40,987 bases of DNA from CAZGAH01 sp964523295 (GCA_964523295.1 CAZGAH010000035.1:1-40987), one strand, 5' to 3'. Positions 1-9,212 are shown, counted from the first letter of the stretch. The notes: generated by a model from the letters alone, not told the origin. Numbers and translations: made by a program.

Positions 1-52
1 CCGAAGCATCGGCGATGCCGAGTTGCCGCCAAAAGCAGATGAAATGTCCCTG
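1..52. repeat. Left copy of a 52-bp terminal inverted repeat
   Basis: Bases 1-52 are the exact reverse complement of 40933-40984; identity stops at base 53. The unit contains a short near-palindrome (GCATCG G CGATGC, about bases 7-19). It is non-coding here, lying upstream of the exopolysaccharide export gene. Its position at the very end of the window suggests a contig that stops inside a repeat, rather than a 41-kb mobile element, but the sequence alone does not decide. Confidence 0.9.
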
Positions 53-71
53 GGTAAGCAATTCATGCGCG

Positions 72-100
72 TTGACAATCAGGCCTGAATTGTGTAGATT
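72..100 (+). promoter_or_regulatory. Candidate sigma-70 promoter for the exopolysaccharide operon
   Basis: A perfect TTGACA (72-77) is followed after 17 bases by TAGATT (95-100), which matches 4 of 6 positions of the -10 consensus. It lies in an AT-rich leader about 90 bp before the first gene of the locus. This is a motif match only. Confidence 0.4.
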
Positions 101-189
101 TTTTCTAACAAAATTGCTTATACTTATGATTCTATAAGAAATGAACAAACAAATTTAGCATACACGTCGATTCGCCGACAGGAGTAATT

Positions 190-924
190 ATGGGGGGACT
201 GCTGCGCAGGTGGGGACTGATCTGTCTGGTCACGCTGCTGGCTGCGGCCTGTGTCAAGGATATTCCCAAAATAGCGGAGAGCACCGAGCACGCCCCGCCG
301 GTCAAGCCGGCCTTTCTGTTGCAGCCGGGCGATACGCTGGACGTCATGTTCCGGTACTGGCCCGAGTTGAACGATACGCAAGTGGTGCGTCCGGACGGGA
401 AAATTTCGTTGCAGCTTATTCCCGAGGTGCAGGCTGCCGGACTCACGCCGGATGAACTGAGCCAATCGTTGCACAAACTCTACGAAAACCGGATCAAGGG
501 CCCGGATATTACCGTCATTGTGCGGGGTTTTGCCGAACAGAAGGTCTATGTTGGCGGCGAAGTAAAATCCCCGGGCATGATTGAACTCAAAGGACGCATG
601 ACAGCACTGGAGGCAGTGATGGCCGCCGGCGGCCACCTCAAGGAGAGCGCAGAGCTGAGCAACGTGGTCATCCTTCGTCACAAGGACGGAAAGCGCTACG
701 CCGCGACCGTGAACCTGAACGACCAGATCGAAAAGAAACAGAGCGATCTGGTACTGCTGGAACCGCGCGATATCGTTTTTGTCCCGCGGACACTGATCGA
801 CCAACTTAATCAATATGTTGATCAATACATCAACAAGATGATTCCCAACACGGCGCTGCAGTACTCCTGGGGCACATCCGGTGGCGTCATTTCCAAGCAA
901 TTCGGTTACGGGAGCAATCTATGA
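190..924 (+). CDS. Polysaccharide export lipoprotein (Wza/EpsE-like, SLBB domain)
   Basis: Likely outer-membrane exporter subunit for an exopolysaccharide. The 244-residue product starts with a hydrophobic signal and a lipobox-like LLAAAC, giving lipidated Cys21. A Poly_export domain follows from about residue 43 (LQPGDTLDVMF) and an SLBB domain around residues 115-190 (KVYVGGEVKSPGMIEL). It is shorter than Wza and carries one SLBB domain, as is common in Gram-negative EPS loci with separate chain-length proteins. AGGAG at 180-184 supports the ATG at 190. Its stop overlaps the start of the next gene (ATGA), so the two are probably translationally coupled. Family assignment is firm; the polymer exported is unknown. 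Confidence 0.92.
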   Translation: MGGLLRRWGLICLVTLLAAACVKDIPKIAESTEHAPPVKPAFLLQPGDTLDVMFRYWPELNDTQVVRPDGKISLQLIPEVQAAGLTPDELSQSLHKLYENRIKGPDITVIVRGFAEQKVYVGGEVKSPGMIELKGRMTALEAVMAAGGHLKESAELSNVVILRHKDGKRYAATVNLNDQIEKKQSDLVLLEPRDIVFVPRTLIDQLNQYVDQYINKMIPNTALQYSWGTSGGVISKQFGYGSNL

Positions 925-2504
925 GCGTCGCCGGAGATATCGTTCAGGAGCGCAAAGCCGCGCTTATCGCCCCGGAGCAGAGTTCCTTGCGGGATATTCT
1001 GACGATCATTTTTCGCAACAACTCGAAAATTGTGCTTTTCTTTCTCTTCGTTGTCGGCGCAACCGTTATCGCCACGCTACTCATGCCCAATGTGTATCAG
1101 TCGGACGCCGTACTACTCATCCGCATCGGTCGTCAGAGCGTTGCGGCGGATCCGTCAGTTATCGGGCCGACTCTACCAGTAAATCAGGACCGGGAAAACG
1201 AAATCAATTCCGAGTTGGCCATTCTCAAGAGCAACGTGCTGGCCGAGAAGGCGGTTGAAATACTGGGCGCCACGTCCATTCTCAAAGGTCAGCCGGGACA
1301 GACGGCCAAGGTCACAGAAAAGATCAAAATCAAGGCTATGGCTACCTTTCTGAAAAATATCACAGTGACGGTCAACAAGAAAAGCAACATTATCAACGTC
1401 AGTTACGAATCCACAAATCCCGAATTCGCCCAGACCTGCCTGGAAACCCTGATCGAACTCTACCTGGAGCATCATATCCAGGTGCATAGTTCGCAGGCCT
1501 CACCCGGATTTTTCGAGCAGCAGGCAGCAACGATCCTGACCCAGCTCAAAGACAAGGAAGACGAACTGCAGGCATTCAAGACAAAAAACAACATAACTTC
1601 CTTGAAGTTACAGAAGGAAAAACTGCAGGAACAGATATCGAACCTGCAGATCGAGATTGGCGGCGGCTCAATAAATGCTCCAATCGAAGGCGCGTTGGCG
1701 CAGATCAGCGCAACCCGCGCCCGGATAGCCGAACTGGAAAAGACGTTGAAAACGCACCCGACGCAGATAGACACGCGAACGGTATCAACACAGACAATCG
1801 GCGGCGTTTCTACCAACGACATCAAACGGCGCCTCCTGGACCTGCAGCTCAAGGAAGTTGACCTGATGGCACGCTATCCTGACGATTACCGTCCGTTGCA
1901 GAACGTCCGCGAGCAGATACGCATCGCCCAAAAGGCCGTAGCCAATGAAAACGAAGTGTCCAGTCAGGTATTCCGGGAAGTGGACCCGAACTATCTGCAA
2001 CTGAAACTCGAATTGGACAATTTGCGCATAGCGCTGCAAGGTCATATCGCCCGCAAGGACTCACTGATGCGGGAGATGGCGGAACGGAAACGGGATTTGA
2101 CGAATCTGAGCAGCATTGATGTTGCCGTCACCCGCCTGGAGCATGAGATAGAGTTGTTGCGTAAGGAATATACCCAATATCGGGAGAACCTCCTGCGCGC
2201 AAACATCAACTCGGCCTTGGACAAAGGCAAGATATCCAACGTCAACATCGTCGAGCCGCCAAGCCTGCCCTTCAAACCCATCAAGCCGAAAATATTCCTG
2301 AACATCGCGCTGGGCATTTTCTTCGGCCTGTTCGGCGGCGTGGGACTGGCCTTTATCATGGATTATTTCGACGACTCGCTCAAATCCATCGAAGACGTGA
2401 AACGTCGTCTGGGCCTTCCGGTATTGGCCTCCATATCGGAAAGTGAATTCGAGGCCTGCACCGGCGTGCAGGGGCATCGACGCCGTTTCGCCCTCTTTTC
2501 CTGA
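921..2504 (+). CDS. Polysaccharide chain-length determinant (Wzz/GumC-like)
   Basis: Inner-membrane polysaccharide co-polymerase expected to set chain length and link the polymerase to the exporter. The 527 residues show a first membrane segment near 36-54, a Wzz domain with a conserved extended start (VYQSDAVLLIRIG), long charged coiled-coil stretches from about 200 to 420, a proline-rich PSLPFKPIKPK segment and a second membrane helix near 458-478. About 50 cytoplasmic residues follow (IEDVKRRLGLPVLA). No kinase domain is attached; a separate CpsD-like gene lies two genes downstream. It overlaps the export lipoprotein by 4 bp. Family call is firm. Confidence 0.92.
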   Translation: MSVAGDIVQERKAALIAPEQSSLRDILTIIFRNNSKIVLFFLFVVGATVIATLLMPNVYQSDAVLLIRIGRQSVAADPSVIGPTLPVNQDRENEINSELAILKSNVLAEKAVEILGATSILKGQPGQTAKVTEKIKIKAMATFLKNITVTVNKKSNIINVSYESTNPEFAQTCLETLIELYLEHHIQVHSSQASPGFFEQQAATILTQLKDKEDELQAFKTKNNITSLKLQKEKLQEQISNLQIEIGGGSINAPIEGALAQISATRARIAELEKTLKTHPTQIDTRTVSTQTIGGVSTNDIKRRLLDLQLKEVDLMARYPDDYRPLQNVREQIRIAQKAVANENEVSSQVFREVDPNYLQLKLELDNLRIALQGHIARKDSLMREMAERKRDLTNLSSIDVAVTRLEHEIELLRKEYTQYRENLLRANINSALDKGKISNVNIVEPPSLPFKPIKPKIFLNIALGIFFGLFGGVGLAFIMDYFDDSLKSIEDVKRRLGLPVLASISESEFEACTGVQGHRRRFALFS

Positions 2505-2546
2505 CGAAGAGCAGAGCAGCCAGCGCGTCAGCGAGGAAACAGACGA

Positions 2547-4619
2547 ATGTATCTGAATTTTTTCAATCTCACATGTACCCCGTTTCACATTACCCCCGAT
2601 CCGGAGTATCTGTTTCTGAGCAGCTGCCATAAGGACGCCCTGGGATCCATCGTCTACGGGATTTCCGAACGCAAGGGGTTCATTTGCATTACCGGCGACG
2701 TCGGCACAGGCAAGACGACCGTCGTCCGATCGGCGCTGCAGAAGATTTCGCGTTCCAAGGTCATCCCGATCAACATTTACGCCCCGGATTTGTCGTTCAA
2801 CGAGCTGATCCGCTTCATTTGCAACGAGCTGGGCAAACCCGCGCCTCAAAGCGCCGACAGCGACAGCAATTTTTCCCTGATCAATTTCTTCAAGGAAGAG
2901 CTGACTGCCCGCTATTGCGAAGGCAAGATCGTCGTTCTCATCGTCGACGACGCGCAAAACCTCTCGGCTGAGACCCTGGAAAACATGCGTTTGCTGACGA
3001 ATCTGGAGACGAACAAGGACAAGCTGCTCCAGATACTGCTCGTGGGGCAACCGGAGCTGGAAATCATGCTTGGGCGGCCAGAGCTGCGGCAGATACGGCA
3101 GCGCATCGTGCTGATGGTCAGGCTGCTGCCCTTTTCGATACAGGAATGCAAGGAGTACATCCTGCATCGCCTGCGCCTGTCCTGTGCCGGGCACTGCAAC
3201 GCCTTCACCCCGGAGGCCCTGGACCTGCTGGCCAAAGGCTCGCTGGGCATTCCGCGCGTGGTGAATATCCTGTGCGAAAACGTGATGATCGCCGCGTACG
3301 CGGCCCAGGTTCGTCCGGTCACTCGTGAGATCGTAGCGGAAACGCTCAAGGAATTCATGGAGGTGCGCTCGCAAGACGATGCGCCGTTCCTTGAGGAGGT
3401 CGTGCCGGTGCGCAAGGCGCGGCGCCGCTGGATGATGGGCGCTGCCGCGGGCTTCGGGATTGTATTTCTCTTTTCACTGGGTTGGATGCTCGGCCAGCTT
3501 ATGCCCATATCCGGTAACTCCGAGCTGCATCCGGCGACGTTCCACCGCGTTTTCCAATTCTTTGGCGCCCCGTCGGCTCCATCCGAGACCGTCCCCACTG
3601 GGCGGAGCGGGATTCTTCCGGAGCTTGCACCCCAGCCAGACCCGATGCAGCCGCAACCCGTTGTCCTCCCGCTCCAGCCGTCCTTGCCGTCGCCCCCGCC
3701 CTTACCCTCCAGGGTAGGGCAAGAGCCGTCCGCCGGCGATGCCCAGGGCGTACAGAATGCCGAAGGCAACCAGGAAGAGCTTTTTTCACCCCTTCCAGAA
3801 ACGCAACCCTCCGCAGAGCCTGGACCCGATGACGACCCTGAGGGCGGATCGGCCCTCGATCTGGCTACCCCCTCCGCCCCGGACCAGTTTACCGCGCGGG
3901 CCGAAGCTGACAGTCAGGTGCTGACGTCTGTTGACAACGCAGTGGCCGCTGCCCAAACCGGCATCGAGAGACAATCTGAAACCGATTCAGCCGCGGGGTT
4001 CACCGAAACGGATGTCAGCGTACTTGAAAGCGCGCCCGTTTCTCCACTGCCCCCGCCAACCATACTTGCGACGCCCGTACCCGAAGTGACCGTCGGTGCG
4101 GATAATGCGCCCAAGACGGCAAGCATTCCAGAAGCCGGCCTGCAACGCTCCCCCAACAGCAAGACGGAGCGGGCGTCCCGACCGACAAAAACGGAGGGCA
4201 ATAGGCCGGCCGACATGTCGCGCGCGCCTGACGTTTCCTCTGCTGCAAATAACTCCCATAAGCCGGTCAGTATTCAGTTTCAGGAGCCGAAATCCCCCCC
4301 CCGGCCCAGTTCTCCTCTCGCTTCCGAGGCACCAAAGGCCATGACCTCGTCCAGTGAGGCGACCGCACCACTGGCACCGTCCCCGGCTCCGGCGCAGCCG
4401 GCAGCCTCCCCCCCCGCGCGGCAAGACGACGCGTTGGCGGTATGGGGAGGTAAAGTGGAGAAAGCGGCCGTAGCGCCTCTCGTTCCTGCTGCGGAGCAAT
4501 CAGTGGCGACGACCGCTCCTTCAACCGACGCTGACCCTTCCCAGGATACCACGAAAAAAACCGTCGTCCCGCAGGATGAGCGGTTTCCGGGTTTTCTTGG
4601 TAAAGGCGGCGGGAATTAG
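2547..4619 (+). CDS. ExeA/GspA-like AAA ATPase with long proline-rich tail
   Basis: Membrane-bound ATPase of the type often found in EPS loci next to the chain-length protein. The first 40 residues match the ExeA-like start (FFNLTCTPFHITPDPEYLFLS). Walker A is GDVGTGKTT at 50-58 and Walker B is VVLIVDDAQ at about 129-137. A QPEL segment and an arginine-rich sensor region follow. A single membrane helix lies near 296-317. The remaining 370 residues are Pro/Ser/Ala/Glu-rich, low in complexity and presumably periplasmic; I see no peptidoglycan-binding or secretin-like domain in them. A GAGGA at 2533-2537 supports the start. The ATPase family is clear; its role in polymer export is inferred from context. 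Confidence 0.85.
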   Translation: MYLNFFNLTCTPFHITPDPEYLFLSSCHKDALGSIVYGISERKGFICITGDVGTGKTTVVRSALQKISRSKVIPINIYAPDLSFNELIRFICNELGKPAPQSADSDSNFSLINFFKEELTARYCEGKIVVLIVDDAQNLSAETLENMRLLTNLETNKDKLLQILLVGQPELEIMLGRPELRQIRQRIVLMVRLLPFSIQECKEYILHRLRLSCAGHCNAFTPEALDLLAKGSLGIPRVVNILCENVMIAAYAAQVRPVTREIVAETLKEFMEVRSQDDAPFLEEVVPVRKARRRWMMGAAAGFGIVFLFSLGWMLGQLMPISGNSELHPATFHRVFQFFGAPSAPSETVPTGRSGILPELAPQPDPMQPQPVVLPLQPSLPSPPPLPSRVGQEPSAGDAQGVQNAEGNQEELFSPLPETQPSAEPGPDDDPEGGSALDLATPSAPDQFTARAEADSQVLTSVDNAVAAAQTGIERQSETDSAAGFTETDVSVLESAPVSPLPPPTILATPVPEVTVGADNAPKTASIPEAGLQRSPNSKTERASRPTKTEGNRPADMSRAPDVSSAANNSHKPVSIQFQEPKSPPRPSSPLASEAPKAMTSSSEATAPLAPSPAPAQPAASPPARQDDALAVWGGKVEKAAVAPLVPAAEQSVATTAPSTDADPSQDTTKKTVVPQDERFPGFLGKGGGN

Positions 4620-4761
4620 TCCCCGCCAATGCCCCGTGTATGGGCTCACCCCATCGCCTGAAGCGCTTTTTCCCCTTGATTTTCAACCATTGAGCTGGCA
4701 TTCTTTCCGTGCAGGCAACAGCTTGCAGCAATCATTGCTACGCCAAACAGCGAACGCTTGC

Positions 4762-4814
4762 TTCAAATCTGAACGCGTCTTCATGGATTCACTTCGCGGG
4801 GGGGCAGATTTGAA
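4762..4814. promoter_or_regulatory. Inverted repeat in the leader of the CpsD-like gene
   Basis: TTCAAATCTG (4762-4771) and CAGATTTGAA (4805-4814) are exact reverse complements separated by 33 bases, with a further CGCG/CGCG pair inside the loop. It sits 27 bp before the ATG at 4842, in the largest gap of the EPS locus (4620-4841). It could be an RNA hairpin or an operator; there is no T run to make it a terminator. Confidence 0.3.
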
Positions 4815-4841
4815 CAGGGTTGTTTTTGCCGGGGGGGCATT

Positions 4842-5543
4842 ATGGCCAAGATATATGAAGCCTTGGCGCAAGCGGATAAAGACCAGACGACTCCGCCGCA
4901 GGGTGGTGAGGCTGCTTCACCCTTTGTTGTGGATCGTACCACCATTGATACTCGATTACAAAAAACATTTACTGTTCTCTACCGCAACATTGTCAGCCTG
5001 ATCCCTGAGAAATCCTGTCGCGTCGTCCAGTGCGTCAGAACGGGCGGTGAGCCCGGCCAGACAACCATCATCAAGACATTTGCCCGCGTTGTTGCGGAAA
5101 AAATGAATAAAAAGGTTCTGCTTCTCTCAGCAGAACAAGGCTATTCAGTGCGCAACGCTGTTTCGGACTCCAGCGCAGTCGTGGACCCAGAGCAGCGTGA
5201 ATCGCCGATAGGAGAGATATCCGTCCTTCCGGACACATCACTTCATATTGGCATTTTACAAATGGACATCGACAATACTTTCTTGCGTTCGCTCTTTACC
5301 CATCTCTACGATTCGTATGACATGATTATCATTTTTCACGCTTCAGAGCGTGCGTTTCAGGAAACCCTCCTGGCATCGAGCGACGTCGACGGGGCAATAC
5401 TTTTTGTCGAAGCCGAGAAGACACGCTGGCAGGTTGCCAAGCTGATGGCGAACGAAATATACAGTCAGGGAGGCACAGTCCTCGGCGTGGTGCTGAACAA
5501 CCGGCGTTTTCCCATTCCCAAATGGCTTTACAATCGCATCTGA
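4842..5543 (+). CDS. Degenerate CpsD/CapB-like ATPase (probable pseudokinase)
   Basis: Related to bacterial tyrosine autokinases that pair with Wzz/GumC proteins. The family start (MAKIYEALAQAD) and the C-terminal part (DGAILFVEAEKTRWQVAK, then LGVVLNNRRFPIPKWLY) are well preserved. The nucleotide site is not. The P-loop region reads TGGEPGQTT (67-75), lacking the Gly-Lys pair of the usual PGEGKS/T. The Walker A-prime region (VLLLSAEQG) lacks its Asp, and the Walker B region (YDMIIIFHASER, 159-170) has Phe where Asp is expected. The end has one tyrosine, not a tyrosine cluster. At 233 residues it has near-normal length and no frameshift, so it is probably a structural or regulatory partner and not decay. 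A G-rich tract just before ATG is the likely ribosome site. Confidence 0.8.
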   Translation: MAKIYEALAQADKDQTTPPQGGEAASPFVVDRTTIDTRLQKTFTVLYRNIVSLIPEKSCRVVQCVRTGGEPGQTTIIKTFARVVAEKMNKKVLLLSAEQGYSVRNAVSDSSAVVDPEQRESPIGEISVLPDTSLHIGILQMDIDNTFLRSLFTHLYDSYDMIIIFHASERAFQETLLASSDVDGAILFVEAEKTRWQVAKLMANEIYSQGGTVLGVVLNNRRFPIPKWLYNRI

Positions 5544-5552
5544 GGATAGGTC

Positions 5553-6878
5553 ATGAAGTTGAGGTTTGGTCTTCGTGGTATGCTGGGCGGGGGCGCCAGC
5601 AACCGCATTGTGACCACCATCTGCTCCCAGGACGAGTTCTCAAGCCTGATTACCCGGGAACACGCCCGGGCCGAGCGCAGCGGAATTTCCTTTTCTGTGC
5701 TGGAGTTCCTTGTCGGACAGGCCGTTGAGGACGGCGATCGGGTCACTAGACTGTTGCAATTTTTATCCACCCGCTTACGCAACACCGATGAAGTAGGCTG
5801 GATCGACGACGAGCACATCGGCGTATTGCTGTTCGGAACGCCGGTTGACGGAGCGAAGCTGGTGGCCGATAGCGTGGTCAAGGAACTCACCCCCTCCTGG
5901 CCAAGCCTTCAGTGCAACATCCATGTTTTTCCCATGCTGCCCGAGGACGGCGCCGACACCACGGACGCAGGAGAGGGGCATGGCGATCAAGACGCACCAC
6001 ATGGCAAGGGTTTGGGAAGTCTCCTGAAGGCGGACGTCGATACAGGCGGACAGGAACGCCGGCGGCTGATCCACCCATTCGGCGCGCCAGATGTCGACGA
6101 CGAGGAAGAGACCAGACGGCCCGCACCCACGGCTCCCTTTCCCATTCGCATCAGGCCGCTGCAACAGCTTCGCCCCTTGTATGTCAACGCGATGCCCTGG
6201 TGGAAGCGCACCATGGATATTTTCGTTTCTGCCAGCTTCCTTATGCTTTTTTCGCCGCTTCTGCTGGCTACGGCGTTGCTCATCAAGTGCGTATCCCCGG
6301 GGCCGGTCCTGTTTCGCCAGCAACGCGTGGGCTATGGCGGCGAGGCCTTCACCCTCCTCAAGTTTCGTACCATGCACGTCAACGCCGACGACAGCGTCCA
6401 TCGCAAGCTGCTGGAGCAGATGGTCGAGAGCGCGCAGGAGGATGGCGACGGCGTGCCTATGACCAAAATCAAAAATGATCCCCGCATCATTCCCTTTGGC
6501 AATTTTCTGCGCAAGTCGTGCATCGACGAGATGCCCCAATTCTTCAACGTTCTGATTGGCGACATGAGTCTGGTCGGTCCGCGACCGCCGATCGCCTACG
6601 AGCTGAAGCGCTACGCAGCCTGGCACAACGGCCGTTTCGACGCCGTACCCGGGATCACCGGACTCTGGCAGGTCAGCGGCAAAAACCGGTTGACCTTCAA
6701 GCAGATGGCCCGGCTGGACATTCGCTATTCCCGCCAGATGAGTTTCTGGCTGGACCTGAAAATCCTGTTCCTGACGCCGCTGGTCATCGTGCAGCAAATC
6801 CTGCATCCGGATACCGAGCCGGACGGCCTGGCCTCGACCATGGGCTCGCATCCAGCCTCGCGCGTCGGAAGCCGCTAG
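5553..6878 (+). CDS. Initiating sugar transferase (PF02397) with GGDEF-like N-terminal domain
   Basis: Polyprenyl-phosphate hexose/HexNAc-1-phosphate transferase that would start repeat-unit assembly on undecaprenyl phosphate. The transferase part is residues 215-425: a membrane helix (MDIFVSASFLMLFSPLLL), SPGPVLFRQQRVG (248-260), KFRTM (270-274), DEMPQ (325-329), GDMSLVGPRPP (336-346) and PGITGLWQVSGKN (366-378). Residues 20-125 resemble a nucleotide-cyclase/GGDEF fold (REHARAERSGISFSVLEF, then GWIDDEHIGVLLFG) but have no GGDEF signature, so cyclase activity is unlikely. A charged linker (132-200) joins the two. It starts 9 bp after the previous gene with GAGG upstream. Sugar specificity cannot be read from the sequence. 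Confidence 0.9.
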   Translation: MKLRFGLRGMLGGGASNRIVTTICSQDEFSSLITREHARAERSGISFSVLEFLVGQAVEDGDRVTRLLQFLSTRLRNTDEVGWIDDEHIGVLLFGTPVDGAKLVADSVVKELTPSWPSLQCNIHVFPMLPEDGADTTDAGEGHGDQDAPHGKGLGSLLKADVDTGGQERRRLIHPFGAPDVDDEEETRRPAPTAPFPIRIRPLQQLRPLYVNAMPWWKRTMDIFVSASFLMLFSPLLLATALLIKCVSPGPVLFRQQRVGYGGEAFTLLKFRTMHVNADDSVHRKLLEQMVESAQEDGDGVPMTKIKNDPRIIPFGNFLRKSCIDEMPQFFNVLIGDMSLVGPRPPIAYELKRYAAWHNGRFDAVPGITGLWQVSGKNRLTFKQMARLDIRYSRQMSFWLDLKILFLTPLVIVQQILHPDTEPDGLASTMGSHPASRVGSR

Positions 6879-6947
6879 ACGGCCGCTGATGTCTGGAGCC
6901 GTTGCCCGCACCGTCATTCGGGCAGAAAGCCCGGCCCGGAACACGCT

Positions 6948-7703
6948 ATGAACCTCGTTCGCCGACTCGGCAGACTGCTTCCGACGCCAACGGTGCCCAT
7001 CCTCATGTATCATCATCTCCGCCCGGACGAGGGCGGGGTGACGGGCGATGATACGGCCATATCCCTGGGCACATTCCGGCGCCAGATGCAGTGGCTGGCC
7101 GAACAGGGCATCCGGACGCTGCTGCTCGACGAAGTGGCGAGCGGCTTGCGCACCGGCCCATGGAAAGGACGCGCGGCCATCACCTTTGACGACGGCTTTG
7201 CCGATACCTTTGAACTGGCCTTTCCCGTGCTCCAGGAATTCGGATTGAAGGCCACGGTGTTTCTCGTGTCCGGAAAAATGGGCAAAACGACCGATTGGGA
7301 GCAGGGCGGACCTACGCCGCTGATGAGTTGGGCCCAGGCCGGAGAAATGGCCCGCACGGGGCATGGTCTCCAGGCCCATACCCACAGCCACGCCGACCTG
7401 ACCCGCTGCGATGACGCCCGGGTGCTGGAAGAGCTTACCCGGTGCCGGGAGCAGATCGAGCAGGCGCTGTCGCAACCGGTTCGCCACCTGGCCTACCCGT
7501 TCGGCCGCTACGACGCGCGGGTGCAGGCTCTGGCCGCCAAAGCGTCGTACGCCTCGGCCTGCGCCGCCGACATGGCGCAGCGGGCTCGCGACCCGTACGC
7601 ATTGGAACGCTTCGACATGCAACGATTTCAAAGGCCTGGTGCTGTTCTCGGCGCCGGACCATGGGCGAACTGGCTGCGCGGCAACGGCCTTGCCCTATAC
7701 TGA
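6948..7703 (+). CDS. Polysaccharide deacetylase (NodB/CE4 family)
   Basis: Predicted metal-dependent N- or O-deacetylase acting on the polymer or its precursors. The 251 residues contain the opening VPILMYHHL, the catalytic/metal motif TFDDG (79-83), the histidine motif HTHSH (144-148) and the later YPFGRYD (183-189), all standard for CE4. No clear signal peptide is present, so the protein may be cytoplasmic or loosely membrane-associated. Family assignment is firm; the substrate is inferred only from the EPS locus. Confidence 0.9.
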   Translation: MNLVRRLGRLLPTPTVPILMYHHLRPDEGGVTGDDTAISLGTFRRQMQWLAEQGIRTLLLDEVASGLRTGPWKGRAAITFDDGFADTFELAFPVLQEFGLKATVFLVSGKMGKTTDWEQGGPTPLMSWAQAGEMARTGHGLQAHTHSHADLTRCDDARVLEELTRCREQIEQALSQPVRHLAYPFGRYDARVQALAAKASYASACAADMAQRARDPYALERFDMQRFQRPGAVLGAGPWANWLRGNGLALY

Positions 7704-7724
7704 CACCCGAAGGCAGGATGACGC

Positions 7725-9212
7725 ATGAGCGTCGGGCAGAAAGCACCACTCGCAGGCCATCAGCCCCGAGCGCAGCGGAAAAAAGCGCACGGGGGGCTGG
7801 CCTTCACCCTGTTTTGTCTGCTCGGCGCCTTTGCGGGATACACCATCGCCACAGGGATAGAAAAACCGACCTGGATTGCTGGTTTCGCCCTGATCATCTG
7901 CCTGCCACTGCTGGCCAGGATAATGGGCTCGCTGCATAATGTCCTGATGTCGTTGTTTATCGTCAGTCTGTCCACCCCGGTATTCAGCTTCGATCCCTGG
8001 AGGCCGAATCCGCTTTTTTCAGATGATCCAGGCATGCCGGTGCCGATTCCGGCCCTGATTATGCTCCCGTCGTTGCTGGAGCGTTTTTTCGGATTGATGC
8101 AGAACCGCTGGCAGCTGCGTCTCTATCCCTGGATAAGTCTGCCGCTGGGCTTGCTGATCGGTTGGGCGCTGTTGACGGGAAGCTTCGCGCCTTACCCGCT
8201 ATGGTTTCGGGCCCAGGTTCCCGGGCTGTTGAGCGGCGCAGCCATATTGCTCTACCTGGCCAACCTCATCGACGACGAGCAGGATCTGATCCTGGCAATC
8301 AAATCCATCGCCTTTTCCGTCATACTCAGCGGAGCGCTGGCATTGATACAGTATGCAGCCGGCCCCGGAGCGGGGGAGAAGCTCGGGGGCCTGGTATCGT
8401 ACTGGGACGACAGTGTGATCCGGGTGACGGCCTTGAGCGGTCACCCCAACGACCTGGCCATCTATCTGGCCTCAACCTTGCCGCTGCTGATGCTCTTCGC
8501 GATGCTGCGACCCGAGCTCCGTCGCTGGTGTCTGACGGCGTCCATTATGGGCTTTGGCGCCCTGCTGATGACCTTTTCCCGCGGCGGCTGGATCGGCCTG
8601 GCGATCGGCTTGCTTATCGTCATGCACTACAACGCCGGGCTGATCACCCGAAACATGAGTAAGGTGCTGATTGGCGTTCTTCTGGCCATACCCGTCGCGG
8701 GGCTGCTGATCATCCCGCTGGGCAGCCGGCTGACGTCCCGGGTGCAAACCGACGACGACGGCTCGGCCTATTCTCGCATCCCCCTGGCAGAAACTGCAAT
8801 TAAAATAATTCTGAACAATCCGATTATGGGCGTCGGCTTGGGTAACTATAAAAAAGTAGTTCCGGATTACGATTCCTCAGCGTTTGTTGACGTGGAAACC
8901 GACTTGCCGCTGGCGGTGCATAACCTGCTGCTCAATCTGACGGCGGAAACCGGCCTGCCCGGAGGGTTGCTATTCATCTTGCTTTTGTTGTCCGTGTACT
9001 GGCAAGCGCGACGCAATGCCAGGCAACCCGATACAACCATGGCGGCCTTTGCCCAAGGGTCCCTGGGCGGATTGGCCGCACTGTTCATGTACGCCATGAT
9101 CGAAGACGTCAGCCTGGGTAGCAACCGCTATCTTATGCTCTGCGCGCTATCGGGATTCATCCTGGCCACGACCCCCAGGACAACACCAGCTCCCCCTGCG
9201 AAGCTGGACTGA
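7725..9212 (+). CDS. O-antigen ligase / Wzy-like polymerase
   Basis: Polytopic membrane protein, 495 residues with about ten to twelve hydrophobic segments, expected to polymerise or ligate lipid-linked repeat units in the periplasm. The Wzy_C/O-antigen-ligase signature is seen as TFSRGGWIGL (283-292). SGHPNDLAIYLA (238-249), NPIMGVGLGNY and VHNLLLNLTAETGLPG follow, all typical of this family. It lies between the deacetylase and the flippase, as expected in a Wzx/Wzy-dependent locus. Ligase and polymerase cannot be told apart by sequence here; polymerase is favoured by context. Confidence 0.85.
   Translation: MSVGQKAPLAGHQPRAQRKKAHGGLAFTLFCLLGAFAGYTIATGIEKPTWIAGFALIICLPLLARIMGSLHNVLMSLFIVSLSTPVFSFDPWRPNPLFSDDPGMPVPIPALIMLPSLLERFFGLMQNRWQLRLYPWISLPLGLLIGWALLTGSFAPYPLWFRAQVPGLLSGAAILLYLANLIDDEQDLILAIKSIAFSVILSGALALIQYAAGPGAGEKLGGLVSYWDDSVIRVTALSGHPNDLAIYLASTLPLLMLFAMLRPELRRWCLTASIMGFGALLMTFSRGGWIGLAIGLLIVMHYNAGLITRNMSKVLIGVLLAIPVAGLLIIPLGSRLTSRVQTDDDGSAYSRIPLAETAIKIILNNPIMGVGLGNYKKVVPDYDSSAFVDVETDLPLAVHNLLLNLTAETGLPGGLLFILLLLSVYWQARRNARQPDTTMAAFAQGSLGGLAALFMYAMIEDVSLGSNRYLMLCALSGFILATTPRTTPAPPAKLD

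Noticed and set aside
5775..7631. A 618-codon open frame on the minus strand
   Set aside because: It is antisense to the sugar transferase and deacetylase genes; no motif supports it.
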